Of a stretch of DNA of 64,000 nt, positions 23,468 through 34,998 are shown in pieces (within the stretch, counting starts at the first letter, position 1; each line of letters starts with the position of its first letter). The DNA lies in contig NW_026516224.1 of the NCBI RefSeq assembly GCF_025602895.1, forward strand, positions 434,001 through 498,000, read 5' to 3'. The position numbers were made by a program, and so were the translations under genes. The stretch is from Polychytrium aggregatum (Eukaryota > Chytridiomycota > Chytridiomycetes > Polychytriales). Under the pieces are notes generated by a model, which had not been told where the DNA came from, did not search any database, and worked only from the letters and a program-made list of their open reading frames with translations.

Positions 23468-25393
23468 CTACGCATTCTTCCAGAGCTGGGAAACTGAGGG
23501 CTGCTCTGGCGCAGGCATTTCGATTGCCAGGCCCAGCTCCGGTGACCAAACGATCGACGGCGCTGATGGCGGTGGTGGCGACACATCGTGCCCAGGGGTG
23601 GGGTCCTCGACCTCAAAGTGGCCCATCTCCGGCGATGGCTCGAGAATGGCCAAATCTTCCTGCGGGGTCTTGAACTGGCGTACGGAGGGCTCGGTGACCT
23701 AGACGGCATATACACACTCAGTCAGCGTCTGGATCAGAGTTGTGCCGGACCAGCGTCGATGTAGTTTCGATGCAGGAGTGACTCGAAGCCACCAGAAGCG
23801 AATATCGGATCGCAAGAGTCTAATAACCGGGATGCACTTGGACCACACATATCCACCAACTGTAATCGCGATTTGGAAGAGGAAGAGAGCGCACCGACCT
23901 GGGACTGTGGATCGACCTCAAACCAGACTCCGAATATCGGCATCTCGTGATAGATCTCGCAGAGTCTCAGAATCAGATCGGCGATTCTCTTGAGTTTCTC
24001 GGCGGGATCGATGCGGAACCCGAGAACCATGGTTCGCTGCTCATAGACCGAATGGATCGCAAGAGCCGTCCCGTATTTTGAAGCCTGCGTCACTATGCGT
24101 TTCTGGTCTCGGGAACGGACGGAACGCAGGGACAGCGGGACAGCGGAGACAGCATATCAATGAGAAGAACGGCTGTGGGAGAAAGTGGGGTAGCATTTCA
24201 AGTCTCGGATCAGCTCAGAGCTCATTCGATCCTGGCACCCGCTCACCATCTGAAGATACGGGAGGCTACAGTTGAGCGTCTCGTCCGAGACGGCATGCCA
24301 GACCACTCGGATGTTGGTGATGTGCAGCACCCCGAGGTTGCCGTTCTCGCTCGAGAGATTCCAAACACCCTCGACGATCTCGCAAATGTTCTCGCCAGGA
24401 AGGAGGTTCAGACTGCCGTTGGTGATTACGAAGCTGCGGAGCCTGGGTTCGCGATACACCCGACTCGAGGAATAGGCCCTGCGGCGGATGGAGTGCGGCG
24501 GATGGAGACAAGCACCACGGACCATCGACATGAACGACGCGTGGGAATTGTGTCAGCCAGGTGCGGTTGGAGGTCCAGACTGACGGATTTGCCTGTGTCC
24601 GCGAAGACGCAGACCAGCGAACATCTGGACCAGTGCTGACCTGGATCAATGCTTACCTGTGCATCCCGACCACCGTCGCAAACAGGGAGCCGGCTTGCGA
24701 GAGCATTTCGCCACGGACCGTGAAGTGAAACTCGAACTTGCCATCGCTCCCGCGCTGCCGGCACGATAGACAGAGACTCTCCCGTGCGGAGTAGAGCTTG
24801 GATTCGGAGCGCTGGATGGAGATGGCACGAATGGTGTGGTATCCAATACCTTGGTTTTTCGATTCGGATACCCAGAACGGAAGCGCGTGCGGCATGAAGG
24901 GAGGAGTGAGCATATGGATCGATCGAGGCCGCAACTTTGGCTTTGGCAGGATATGGCGAACGAAGTGTGCAATGTCCCATGCGTGCAGGAAGTACTGCTG
25001 TCGAAATATGCTTCGCTGAGGCTGAAAGAGTCTCAATTGGTGCTCATAACACCAACACCTTCTCCCAAGCGCATGGACGCATTACTCAGGTTACGGCGGG
25101 AGTTTCGGTTCGATGTCCAGAGCAGACGCAGGGTGGTCACCACAAAGGAGCCAGGATCCTTCGAGACGCCCTTCGAGTCTTCGACGCCATCCAAGGATGT
25201 GACAATTTCCTCGCCGACGAAGAGTCGATGGCTTCAGAATGGCCGATGCAAGATTAATCGTGAGAAGGAGGCTGCCGTGACGACTGGCGTGCAGACCGAG
25301 AACAAGCAGAGTACATCATGCAATAAAGCGAGCGTGAAGTTACCCTGGAACAACGTCGACCCGAATTTCACGATCTTGGTTGTGCAGGTTCAT
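23468..25393 (-). CDS. BBS5: BBSome subunit BBS5 (6 exons, 351 aa)
   Basis: Exons 25393..25344, 25231..25086, 24849..24657, 24478..24247, 24102..23899, 23698..23468 (1056 nt, in frame). BBS5 is the PH-domain subunit of the BBSome, which moves membrane proteins in cilia and flagella and binds phosphoinositides. The start MNLHNQDREIRVDV matches the family N-terminus. PH domain 1 has TSLDGVEDSKG, TTLRLLWTSNRNSRRNLSIG and FEFHFT. PH domain 2 has GVWNLSSENGNLG, HITNIRVVWHA and VLGFRIDPAEKL. The C-terminus keeps PELGLAIE and SQLWKNA. The first two exons are short and are found only by splice and phase matching. Length is close to the usual 340. It implies that this fungus makes flagellated zoospores. 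Confidence 0.95.
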
Positions 25394-26480
25394 AGTGTGG
25401 AAGCGAGAATCCGGGCAGATGGGGTGAGAGAGGGCACAGACCGGCGCAGGCAGCAACCGTGCCCCACCCCGATCAACATCAGGATGGATCTGGACAGATC
25501 TGACTGGCGACTCGCAGTCTTCATCCGGAGATTGCCAAAGTGGTCAGCCCAGGCACTTGGAGCATACTTGCGAGGTGTTGAACTCGTTCGTCGAGACTAT
25601 TTTGCGTTGGCTATGAATGATGGTATTGCACCGCATCACAGAATGGTCATGACCAGCCCGCGATAACATTGGGTAACAAACCATTCGGACAATGACCAAA
25701 GTGTTCAAGGGCTCATCACGCCTTCGGCCGCAATCGCAGCTCGCCCTGGCCACATCGTTCCCACAGTCAGATTGCCACCTCCTCCGCCATCGAGTGTTGT
25801 TTTGCCTTTGCATCGCTGATTGGCACTGTATCGACAGTTGAATCAACCGGTGTGCTCAACGCCCGCTTCTCTGACTATCGAGTTGACATCACTTTTCTTG
25901 CTGCATCATCCCTTTGCTTAGCGGTAGTGCGTCCCCACCAACTCAAACAGCATACTCGAGGGTCCTCTCCAATCGCCACACAAACGCATGCAGCTTTGTC
26001 AGGCATTAGGTTTGCGTCGTCTCGGATCGCACAGTATCCCCCCCCCTCGCAGGCATCCTGCGTCCTCTCGAGGGCATATCGCTTCGATTTGGAAACGTCT
26101 GCTCAGAAATGTTTGGTGCTGGAGGGCAGCACATCCACCGAACCGTTTCCTTCCTCCGAACAGCAATCAGCCAAACTCTCAGAGTCCTCAGCGAGGGCAA
26201 GCGGCTGATAAGCCCCCAAGAGCAGATACACCCTCGGCAACGACGGTCGCCTCCCACTTCATCTCCCATCCGTCTCAGGCTGGCTGGCACCGACATTTAC
26301 GATTTGCAGACGACTCTGTCGATATACATCCTGCTTCAGCGGCACCAAGCCAAACCTGGAAACCCATCGCCAGCGCTCTGACCATCGCAGCAGCAGCCAC
26401 ATTCGCATCCGCGCTGACCGAACCAGCCTGCTGTCCAGCTCGATTCAGAATCACTTACTTCCTTGTCAAGAACTCAGTAC
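25394..26480. other. Divergent intergenic region holding a transposon fragment
   Basis: 1.09 kb between BBS5 (-) and PA-TM-RING copy 2 (+). The stretch 25517-25700 is a scrambled Fanzor-element fragment, listed separately. The remainder shows no gene. Confidence 0.6.
25517..25700. mobile_element. Rearranged remnant of the Fanzor transposon
   Basis: Three pieces match the 57-61 kb element. (a) 25517-25540, read on the + strand, resembles the Fanzor C-terminal codons (VFIRRLPK here, VFTRRLPK there, where the gene is on the minus strand). (b) 25550-25595 matches 57744-57789 at 45 of 46 bases and encodes, on the minus strand, NEFNTSQVCSKC, the RuvC-II and zinc-ribbon start. (c) 25641-25680 matches the transposase-side subterminal sequence 60744-60783 at 38 of 40 bases, with weaker similarity to about 25700. 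Piece (a) is inverted relative to (b), and almost all of the element between (b) and (c) is gone. No outer inverted repeat is visible. Confidence 0.85.
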
Positions 26481-28212
26481 ATGTCCAGGGTCGAAATCAT
26501 GTCTCTCATCCTGACACTCGCTATTGTGTCATGGCTCAGCATCGCCAGCTGCCGTGCCAGCTACAAACCAGTTCTACTCGACACCACCGTCAACCTCACC
26601 ATCACGAGCGACGTCCTGGAGGTCTCGGAGGGATACAAAACAACAGTCGGCATCCCTGCGCTCTTTGGGGTTCCCTTGACCGAGACCCAAGCTTTCCCAA
26701 TCTATCCACTATCGACGGATGCTTGCGAGCCCTTCTCCGTCACGCTGCCAAACAACAAAGACTCTCGCTTCAGCAACATCATTAGGACCCAACCACATAA
26801 CCTCTCGGCCAGCGAGGAAGCCTCGCTCGGGTGGTTGGCGCTGGTGATGCGCGGCAAGTGTCCGTTCGATGTCAAGGTACTCAACATCCAAAAGGCCGGC
26901 TTTGCAGGAGCCGTCATCTACAACGACGGCCGGCGGTCGCTCTCCGGAATCGACCTCCCCGTCCGCATGGCAGCCAGCTCAGAGCCCAAGTTGCAAGACC
27001 AGATCCACATCTGGTCCATTTTCATTTCACACTTTCAAGGATTGCTGCTCAAGGAAGCCCACACCACCATCCAAGGGTTCTTTGGCCATCAGAGCCGCCT
27101 GGTTGTCACAGCATCGCCCGGCATTGCCCCGTCCTGGTACCGCGACAACGCCGACCACTTCACCCATGGTGACTCTGGGTTCTGGGGTGATATCTTCTTC
27201 CTGGTCACGGTCTTTGTCCTCTGCGGATGGGCATCGATTCTCACCTGCCTGGTGGTGACCATCTGCCGAAACTACCTGCTCTACCGCCGCATCATTATCT
27301 ACGAGCTGCAGGGGCCCCCCGTGCCGCCCAAGCTCAAGACAGTGGATTTGCCCATCAAAGTCATCACCAACGAAGACCTGGATGCCCGGCGCTCCGAGGA
27401 ATCTTTGGCCGAGAACGAGCGGCTCCTTGAGCTTGGCCTCAGCATCGGCAAAGAGTGCTGTGCGATATGCATCGAGGAATTTGAGTGCGGCAGCCGGGTC
27501 CGTGAGCTGCCGTGTCGCCACTACTTTCACGATACTTGGTGAGTCCAGGCCAACCGAATGCGATGAACGCATGTGCATCCCTTTGGCAACGGCTGCCACC
27601 CCGATGCTACTTTCCACAACAGCGAGGGTCTTGAATCACAGGCCACTCCTGGTTACGGTGTCCCAGCCCGGATAAACAGTGTCACCAGGTTGCTAACTGC
27701 CCTATCTCGTCCATGTTTCTGCCAAACGGTCGCTTGGATTCATCGTCGTTGTGGCGATGCTGTCTGGAATGGCTGTATCGCGGTCGGTTGATATCGTTGT
27801 TCCGGTGTGGTGGCCGGACATCACCGATCCGGCATCGCTTGGTCTGGCGGCACCCATTCCATATCTCAGCGTTGATCCTTGGTTGACCAAGCACACCCGC
27901 CTGTGCCCCATCTGCAAGCAGGACGTGGTCGAACTCCAGGCCGGCACATCCTCTGGCAGCGGCTCCGAGACGACGCTCGCAAGCGGGGCCGATGCCAACG
28001 ACAACATCGGCACTGCCGCCACCCAAAGCAGTCGCACCTGGATCGGGTTTTTCAGGGAGGTGCATCGGTCACTGCAGTCATCCCGACACGATAACGGCGA
28101 GCGCAGAGAGGGCTCTGCCTCGGTTCCGAATGGCATGGATCAGCCGAGCCCGGCCACGACCCTACTGTCGACTGGCAACGATGGCCAGAGCACTGTTGAG
28201 ATCCATTCGTAA
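26481..28212 (+). CDS. PA-TM-RING E3 ubiquitin ligase (RNF13-like), copy 2
   Basis: Exons 26481-27538 and 27870-28212 (1401 nt, 466 aa). Parts in order: signal peptide (MSLILTLAIVSWLSIASCRA), luminal protease-associated domain (RGKCPFDVKVLNIQKAGFAG and AVIYNDG), one TM helix (IFFLVTVFVLCGWASILTCL), and RING-H2 CAICIEEF, CRHYFHDT-C, CPICKQ with all zinc ligands. A 90-residue Ser/Thr/Asn-rich tail follows. The single intron falls at exactly the same RING codon and phase as in copy 1, so the two are paralogues, but copy 2 lacks the Asn-Ser run and has a long tail. In-frame ATGs lie at 26481 and 26499. Probable role: endosomal or vacuolar membrane ubiquitin ligase. Confidence 0.92.
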
Positions 28213-28360
28213 GATACTCATCGTTACAAGATCCGAGCGACGGCAGTCACCCAACCGCTTCGCAACGGGGGAGGAACCAAGCGGCGGATGCTGGGATGAG
28301 GGCACAGGCCCGGTGGCCTGTTCACAACAATCTTGGCTTTCTTGCGGCAGGCTTGGCCTT

Positions 28361-29881
28361 TCACAGCAAACTCTTGGTGGCAAACTGGCCGATGAATTCC
28401 TTGTAGATGGCTCTCTGGTCGGCATCCGTGGGAATAAAGTGACTTTGCGCATTCAGAGCGACAACGAGGACATTGAGTGGAAGTCAGTACGGGATGCTCC
28501 TGGATCTGCCTGGTGTCCTGTGCAGCAAGTTCGAGGCGAACTAGGCCTAGCACACTCCAGATGTGCTCGTATATCGATACGACCTGGTCCGAGCTGTCTT
28601 GCCGCTCTCGATAGGAGTCTCGCCGGATCTCGTACACGCCAGATGCTATGTTTGCTTACCCGCCCTCGTGAAAGACGACCTTGGGGTCATGGAACACCCG
28701 AGAGAGCTCCTCCGATCGCGACGGGACAATCAGGGCGTCGCTCTTGCCAATGACATGCAGCGACGGGATCGAGATGCTGTGCTCGACGAGCATCTGCTGG
28801 TGCTGCGTCGAGCGCGATCGAAACCCTGAGAATATGACCACAAATCGGGGAGCGAGACCAGCCTGCAGGAGCTCGTACGATATCAAGGGCACCAGCGCAG
28901 CGCCTGTGGAGAACAACATGGCTCAGCACATCGGGACTTTCCCTCCGACACTCGGTGAGAGAGCAGCGCAACGGAATGGGCATCGAAGTGGCCTGGATTT
29001 GGCTCGGTCCGAAACATACCTTGACTGAATCCCAAGATGCCGTCAAAGGGGCCATGCTCCTGCCAGAACCTGCCACGCAGCGCAAGATTTACTCAGCGTC
29101 AGACACACTGCCGATTGCGGCCCGTCATGGCCGTGGTCTTCTGTCTCCAAAGACTGCCCACGATACCGGTGCTGATGGTCGAGGTCGCCTAAATCGTCTT
29201 CAGCCCCGGCTCTCAGCCAATGATGCCGACTGCTGCCTCGGAAATCACATGTGAAAACATACGATTTCAAATACTCGATGGTTTCCTCATATCCCTCGTA
29301 GAAGGTACCCTCAGAATTGGCCCTCCACCAGGTGCACTGCTTCTCGTCTGAGGGGTAGGAAGCAGACGGATTGGCGATTCTATGTCAATGCCGGCGCCAA
29401 TGGAAGCGTCGATCTCAGTGCCAATGGAGGCGTCGATCCCAATGCCAGGGGATGCATGGGGTTGTGAGATGTCCGGCTGGCGCGACGGACGCACCTTCAG
29501 TGGGTGGAGGCCGGAATACCTGCGGATTGAACGAAGGAGCTTGGGCAACCTCGAACGGAGCAGAGACGTACACTGGCAGGATGCAGACGAAGGATGAGTG
29601 GGGTGGGAGGAGAGCCACAGGGATGATATCTGGGCGGGTTTGGGGCCGGATGGCTCGGCATGGCCAGGGCACGATGCGGCTCCAAATGCCGCGGTTTCCA
29701 TCTACGCATCAAGTCGAGCGAGACGAGACAGGTCGAACCCACACCACCAAGCCGATTCGCAGACCCGGCGGCACCCACCGAGCTCGGCAAGGCTCTTCAG
29801 GTCCTTGCGCAGGACGCCTGTCCGTTTGCGGAGGACGGAAGCGTTCTGGGTGTATCCGTGGAGGCAGAGGATTCGCAGCAT
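28361..29881 (-). CDS. FSH1-type serine hydrolase (6 exons, 213 aa)
   Basis: Exons 29881..29779, 29572..29495, 29347..29263, 29069..29020, 28903..28660, 28442..28361 (642 nt, in frame). Alpha/beta hydrolase of the FSH1/OVCA2 family. It begins with the family opening MLRILCLHGYTQNASVLRKR. It then has TWWRANSEG and GYEETIEYL, the nucleophile elbow GFSQG (Ser104), the acid GKSDALIVPS (Asp161) and the base in GHFIPTD (His188), so the Ser-Asp-His triad is complete. Length is typical (yeast Fsh1 is about 240). The physiological substrate of this family is poorly known; short-chain esters are hydrolysed by OVCA2. It is convergent with PA-TM-RING copy 2, with only 148 bp between them. Confidence 0.9.
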
Positions 29882-30211
29882 GGCTGGACTGTGTCGGCCG
29901 AACGTGTCGATCGTATCGCCGCGGCAGACGAGTGGCTTTCTCTGATGAGTGGTCTGTGCCGATGCCGAATGGCGAGCCGCTCTCGTCGATGGATTGTGTC
30001 GACAGGCAAACGTGCCGGCCATCGTCGCAGCCGTTGTTGTTGTCGGCCCAGCAGGAAGCCGTAACCGGCCGCTGATTGGCCGGGCTGAGGTTGCCGGCTA
30101 AGCCACACTCGTTTTTCTTTTTCGCAGACGCGAGCACCGGCCTGGTCTTGGTCTCTGGTCGACAGCCAGCAACCCGTCAGCGTTCCAAGCACCCGCCCAG
30201 CACACGCACCG
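29882..30211. other. Divergent intergenic region
   Basis: 330 bp between the FSH1-type gene (-) and RRB1 (+), probably a shared promoter. A T-rich tract followed by CGCAG near 30110-30127 could mark a 5' UTR splice acceptor (weak). Confidence 0.5.
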
Positions 30212-32470
30212 ATGCCGCCAAATCAAAAGAAGAGAATTGCCGAGGCCGACGAGACCCAGGATGTGGCCATGGGAGACTCGCCGCGAAAGGACGCCAAGGC
30301 CACCGAGGGTCTGCCAGCCCGCCTGACCGCCGAGCAGCTGGAAGAGATGGGCGAGTTTGAGGATGCCTGGGAAGACGAAATCGAGGACGACGACGAGGGC
30401 GAAGTCGTCATGGCCCCCGATAGCGACGACGAAGACTACGAGGGCGACGATATTCCCATGGAGGAAGACGAGGAAGAGGAGGAGGAGAAGCTGAATGTAG
30501 GTGTGCCTTTCGCGACTCGGTCCTGGAGCCATCCCCAATCGAGATCGACTCGAAGGGCACATACGCTGCCGTCAACATGGCGCAAAGGGCTCGGGCCCTC
30601 GCTGTCCATGCAATTTCTGACGTGCTCGTTCTGGTGCTGCATCATTCGTCTTTATTTATATCATGCTCTGTGGTGACATGGTGCTTTGGAATCGATCCGG
30701 CGACGGGTTCATAGGTGTATCTGCCCGGTCAGCAGCTCGGTCCCGACGAAGTCCTCGTTGCCGACAACAGCGCCTATGACATGCTGCACACCATGAATGC
30801 CGAATGGCCGTGCCTCAGTTTTGACATCCTGCCAGACAAGCTGGGCTTGAACCGCACGACCTATCCCGCCACAGCCTACATCGTTGCCGGCTCGCAGGCG
30901 GAGAAAGCCAAGGACAACAAGATCTACGTCATGAAGATGTCGCAGCTGCATCGAACAAAGAACGACGACAACGGTGAGTCCATCGCCACAGCCTTCCATC
31001 AGCCTCTGTAGTGCGAGTCCGGAATCCAAGCGATCGCCAGAGACACAGCACGAGCTGACCCGCTGCTTGTGCAACCCCGATACTGCCTTTCCATGCCATG
31101 CTCCGTGCTTGGGCCGGATACGATCCAAAAACCGAAAGACATGGACGACGACGACGATGACGATAACGACGACCTCGACGATGATCCGTTGCTGGAATCC
31201 AAGACCGTGCCCCATTTTGGTGGCATCAACCGGATCCGCCGGATGCCCCATCCCGAGGCCAAGATTGTCTCGACGTGGGCCGAGACTGGCAAGGTGCACA
31301 TCTGGAACCTCTCGGAGGTCGTGGACTCGATAGACACCCCCGGCATGGCCGCGCCGCGGGATCTGAAGCCAATCTACACCGTCAACAACCACAAGACGGA
31401 GGGCTATGCCATGGATTGGTCGACCCTTGGTGTTGGAAGGTAAGCCCACCTTGATCAGGAGCAAGCAAGGCATATCCACGGAACGGAGAACCCAGCACCG
31501 ATCCGATGCATTCAACCGGCCACGCCACTGACAGTATATGCTACTTCTGGATGGCACCTCGCTGCTTGCGGACACCAACATCCCCCCTTCCCCGACCTGA
31601 AACGGCGTGTTGTACACCTGCGGCGAAATCTCCGATTCCGACCAACCAACCCCCATCCGCAAGGCTGCTTACTGGCGATTGCTCAAACAAGATCTACATG
31701 ACCACCAGCAACGAAACCAGCTTTGTCACCGAAAGCCAAGCCTTTGTGGGCCACCAAGACTCGGTCGAAGATATCCAGTGGTCGCCGACACAGAAGGGCG
31801 TCTTTGCTTCGGCCTCGGTCGACGGCACCATCAAAGTCTGGGACACGAGAACGAAACAGAAGGCCCAGATCAGTGTCCTGGCACATGACAGCGACGTCAA
31901 TGTGATTTCTTGGAACAGGTAGGCTTGACCAGAGAGCAGGCTGGTGATCGTCGCCCAAGGTGTTCGATCTGCGGACTGTGGAGTGGTACAAGTGGCATAA
32001 GTGACAGTGTAGTCGAGTGGATGCTGACCGCGAAACTCTGCGTCTCGACCTGCAGAACCGCCGACCATCTGCTGGCCTCTGGCTCGGACTCGGGTGTGTT
32101 TTCGATCTGGGATCTGCGCAAGTGGCTGAGCCTTGGCCCAGGAGCACAGCCGGAGCCTGCCGCGACCTTCAACTGGCACTCCAAGTCCATCACCTCGATC
32201 GAGTGGCATCCCTCGGAAAGCTCGGTCTTTGCTGTCGCCGGAGACGATGACCAGGTCACCATCTGGGATCTGGCGCTCGAAGCCGACCACGAGGAGGTCA
32301 CCATTGCCTCGGGAGCCCAGGGCCAGCAGGTCACGGTGCCGCCACAGCTCCTGTTCATCCACCAGGGCCAAAAGTCCATCAAGGAGATCCACTGGCACCC
32401 GCAGATCACCGGCGCCATGATCACCACGTCCCTGGACGGATTCAACGTCTTCAAGACCATCAACTGCTAA
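30212..32470 (+). CDS. RRB1: Ribosome assembly WD40 protein Rrb1/GRWD1 (5 exons, 504 aa)
   Basis: Exons 30212-30496, 30715-30973, 31139-31439, 31664-31918, 32056-32470 (1515 nt). Rrb1/GRWD1 is the nuclear chaperone of ribosomal protein uL3 (Rpl3) in early 60S assembly. The N-terminus is basic then highly acidic (about residues 50-94). The CAF1C/H4-binding-like segment follows (VYLPGQQLGPDEVLVADNSA, MNAEWPCLSFDIL). A second acidic stretch precedes the propeller, whose repeats show VHIWNLS, HQDSVEDIQWSPTQKGVFAS, IKVWDTR, FSIWDLR, SIEWHPSES and VTIWDLA. It ends GFNVFKTINC. Length and acidic features match yeast Rrb1 (511 aa). Exon 3 begins after CGAAAG, a non-pyrimidine acceptor, but it keeps frame. 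Confidence 0.93.
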
Positions 32471-32970
32471 CACGAGTTTGCTTTCGACCAAGCACGGGCA
32501 GCAGGCGAGAGGGCGGCGGCCACCCAGTCGGGTTCTTCGGAAGAAATGGCCGCCCTGGTCGCCTCGTGCCTCCGGGCAATGCGGCTGGGTCGATGCTGCG
32601 ACCGGCCAATACGGCGATCTTTGGTCTGTTGTGGGGTCGTCCGACAGACCTTTCTTTCCTTCCCTCTGAGAAATCAATACACATTCATATCCTCAACAGG
32701 CACGATTGCGTCGTGCACCTGGCTCCTGCGGATGGTTGGGGCCGCGGGCCGCTTCGGCGGTCCTCGATATGGGCCGATCCGCCCAACACCAGACCCACAC
32801 AGAGAGGGCCGGGCTGGTCGCTGGTTCCGCCGCTCGTTGATCGGACACACGCGAGATCATGTGTTGCAGAAGAAGAAAAAAAAATGCGACTTGCATTCGG
32901 TTGACCCGACTTGCTGCACATTGCCCCAGATCGATCGCCCCCTCCCTCCTCCATCGACAGCTGAGCACCA
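32471..32970. other. Intergenic region between co-oriented genes
   Basis: 500 bp between RRB1 and DUS3, both +. Contains a purine-rich AAGAAGAAAAAAAA tract at 32869-32884. No gene recognised. Confidence 0.55.
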
Positions 32971-34998
32971 ATGGCCAGCGATACCGTTGCCGCCGAGCTG
33001 CGAGGCGTTGTTCGGATCAAAGCACAGTATCTCCAAGAGAGTATCGAACTCGAGACCCCAAGCGCTCCCGCCAAACGCAAGGCCGACGAGGAGCCCCAGC
33101 CCGAGTCAGGCGAGCCCAAGGACGATGCTGCAGCCCCAGCTACTGCCGACGACGATGCTGACGAGCGCGGATCCAGCACGGATCGCAAGCCTTCCAAGGC
33201 CAAGTACCAGAACCCCAAGCACAAGAAGAAGCTCAAGGGCCAGAACAAGACCCGGCCCATGACCTATTCCCGGGACGATCTGGAGCTGTGCGTAGACTTG
33301 TTCCAGGGCAAGCCGTGTCTGCGTGGCGAAAAGTGCCGCTTCACCCACAACATCCAGGAATATTATGCCGCCAAGGAGAAGGACATTGGCCCCAACTGTC
33401 ATCTCTTTGACACCTTTGGAAAGTGCCCCTACGGCATCAAGTGCCGCTTCGCGCAGGCCCACACGACGCCTGATCTGACCGACGTCGTCGACGAGGCCAA
33501 GGCTGCATCCGTGCCGCAGCTCAGCGATCTCATCAAGAACCGAGTGTCGAAGGAGACCCAGCGCCTCATCCGCGAGAAGACCTACCCGACTCCAAAGTCT
33601 GACGAGTTCCTCGAGTGGAACATCCAGGCTAAGAAGGAGAAACGCGCGCTCATTGATGTTGTTCTCGAGCGCCAGCGGATCGTCAAGGAGCAGCAAGCTG
33701 CTGTCGTCGTCGCTGCTGGCGGTGCTGATGCTTCGGATACTTCGTCTCAAAATCAATCGGACCCTACCGAGCCCACCGCCAGGCTCGCGGCCGATCCTGT
33801 GCCCAAGACCGAGTCTGGCTACAATTTGGACGATGATCTCGGCGTCAACGACACAGAAGTCAAGATCTTTGATGCCGCCCTGGAAGAACACCGCCGCAAG
33901 CTCGCCCGCTTTGAGGCTGACTTTTGGGAGACCAAGCTACGCAAGGAGGAGAGAAAGCAGATCGACTTCCGCGGCAAACTCTACGTCGCCCCTCTGACGA
34001 CGGTCGGCAACCTCCCCTTCCGCCGTATCTGCAAGCGCTTCGGGGCGGATATTACCTGCGGCGAGATGGCCCTGGCGGGCAACCTGTTTTCAGGACAAAA
34101 CACCGAGTGGAGTCTGGTTCGCCGGCACGTCTCTGAAGACATCTTTGGCATCCAAGTGACCGGCAACCAGGTCGAGCAGATCGTCAAGATTGCCGAGTTT
34201 GTCGAAAACGAGCTGGACGTGGACTTTGTGGACATCAACATGGGCTGTCCCGTCGACAGCGTTTGCAGCATGGGCGCCGGCAGCCAGCTCATGGATCGGG
34301 CGACCAAGGTCGGTGAATATGTACGTGGCATGAAGCACGTCATGACCAAACCGGTGACTGTTAAGCTTCGCATGGGTATCGTCGACTACAAACCCACGGC
34401 TCACAAGCTGATGCCCAAGCTGGTCAGCTGGGGCGTGGATCACGTCACGCTGCACGGGCGGTCGAAGCAGCAGCGCTATACCCGGGCTGCCGACTGGGAG
34501 TACATTGGAGAGTGCGCCAAGCTCGCCGGATCCTCCATGTCGTTCTTTGGCAACGGAGACTGCATGAACCAGGAAGAGTACTACCACAATATCGAACAGT
34601 ACAAGGTGGACGGCGTCCTGCTGGGGCGAGGTGCTCTGATCAAGCCATGGCTCATGACCGAGATCAAGGAGCGCCGGACCTGGGACATTTCCTCGCGCGA
34701 ACGGCTCGACATTCTCCGCGACTTTTGCAGCCATGGCCTCGAGCACTGGGGCTCCGACACTCAGGGCGTCAACAAAACCCGACGGTTCTTGTGCGAGTGG
34801 ATGTCGTTCCTGTGTCGCTACGTTCCCGTCGGGCTCCTGGAGGTACTCCCGCAGCGTATTGGTCAGCGACCCCCGCCATTCGTCGGTCGCGACGACTTGG
34901 AGACATTGATGGGCAGCACGAACGCACAGGATTGGGTCAAGATCAGCGAGATGCTGCTGGGTCCAGCCCCCGAAGACTTCAAGTTTGTTCCAAAGTAA
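32971..34998 (+). CDS. DUS3: tRNA-dihydrouridine(47) synthase Dus3 (single exon, 675 aa)
   Basis: Reduces U47 in the variable loop of cytosolic tRNAs using FMN and NAD(P)H. Two CCCH zinc fingers lie N-terminally (about residues 107-126, CVDLFQGKPCLRGEKCRFTH; and about 143-165, CHLFDTFGKCPYGIKC), as in all Dus3 proteins. A charged linker follows. The FMN barrel starts at LYVAPLTTVGNLPFRRICKR (about residue 337), then ITCGEMALAGNLFSG, NMGCPVD with the catalytic-type Cys (about residue 425), VTLHGRSKQQRYTR, FFGNGDC and GVLLGRGALIKPWL. The length matches yeast Dus3 (668 aa). It is the only intronless long gene in the window. Confidence 0.96.
   Translation: MASDTVAAELRGVVRIKAQYLQESIELETPSAPAKRKADEEPQPESGEPKDDAAAPATADDDADERGSSTDRKPSKAKYQNPKHKKKLKGQNKTRPMTYSRDDLELCVDLFQGKPCLRGEKCRFTHNIQEYYAAKEKDIGPNCHLFDTFGKCPYGIKCRFAQAHTTPDLTDVVDEAKAASVPQLSDLIKNRVSKETQRLIREKTYPTPKSDEFLEWNIQAKKEKRALIDVVLERQRIVKEQQAAVVVAAGGADASDTSSQNQSDPTEPTARLAADPVPKTESGYNLDDDLGVNDTEVKIFDAALEEHRRKLARFEADFWETKLRKEERKQIDFRGKLYVAPLTTVGNLPFRRICKRFGADITCGEMALAGNLFSGQNTEWSLVRRHVSEDIFGIQVTGNQVEQIVKIAEFVENELDVDFVDINMGCPVDSVCSMGAGSQLMDRATKVGEYVRGMKHVMTKPVTVKLRMGIVDYKPTAHKLMPKLVSWGVDHVTLHGRSKQQRYTRAADWEYIGECAKLAGSSMSFFGNGDCMNQEEYYHNIEQYKVDGVLLGRGALIKPWLMTEIKERRTWDISSRERLDILRDFCSHGLEHWGSDTQGVNKTRRFLCEWMSFLCRYVPVGLLEVLPQRIGQRPPPFVGRDDLETLMGSTNAQDWVKISEMLLGPAPEDFKFVPK

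Noticed and set aside
24836-25666. 276-codon frame on the + strand containing an FRFDV segment that looks BBS5-like
   Set aside because: It is antisense to BBS5 exons 2 and 3; the minus strand reads continuous BBS5 with proper splice sites. Only its last part (VFIRRLPK) is of interest, as Fanzor remnant.
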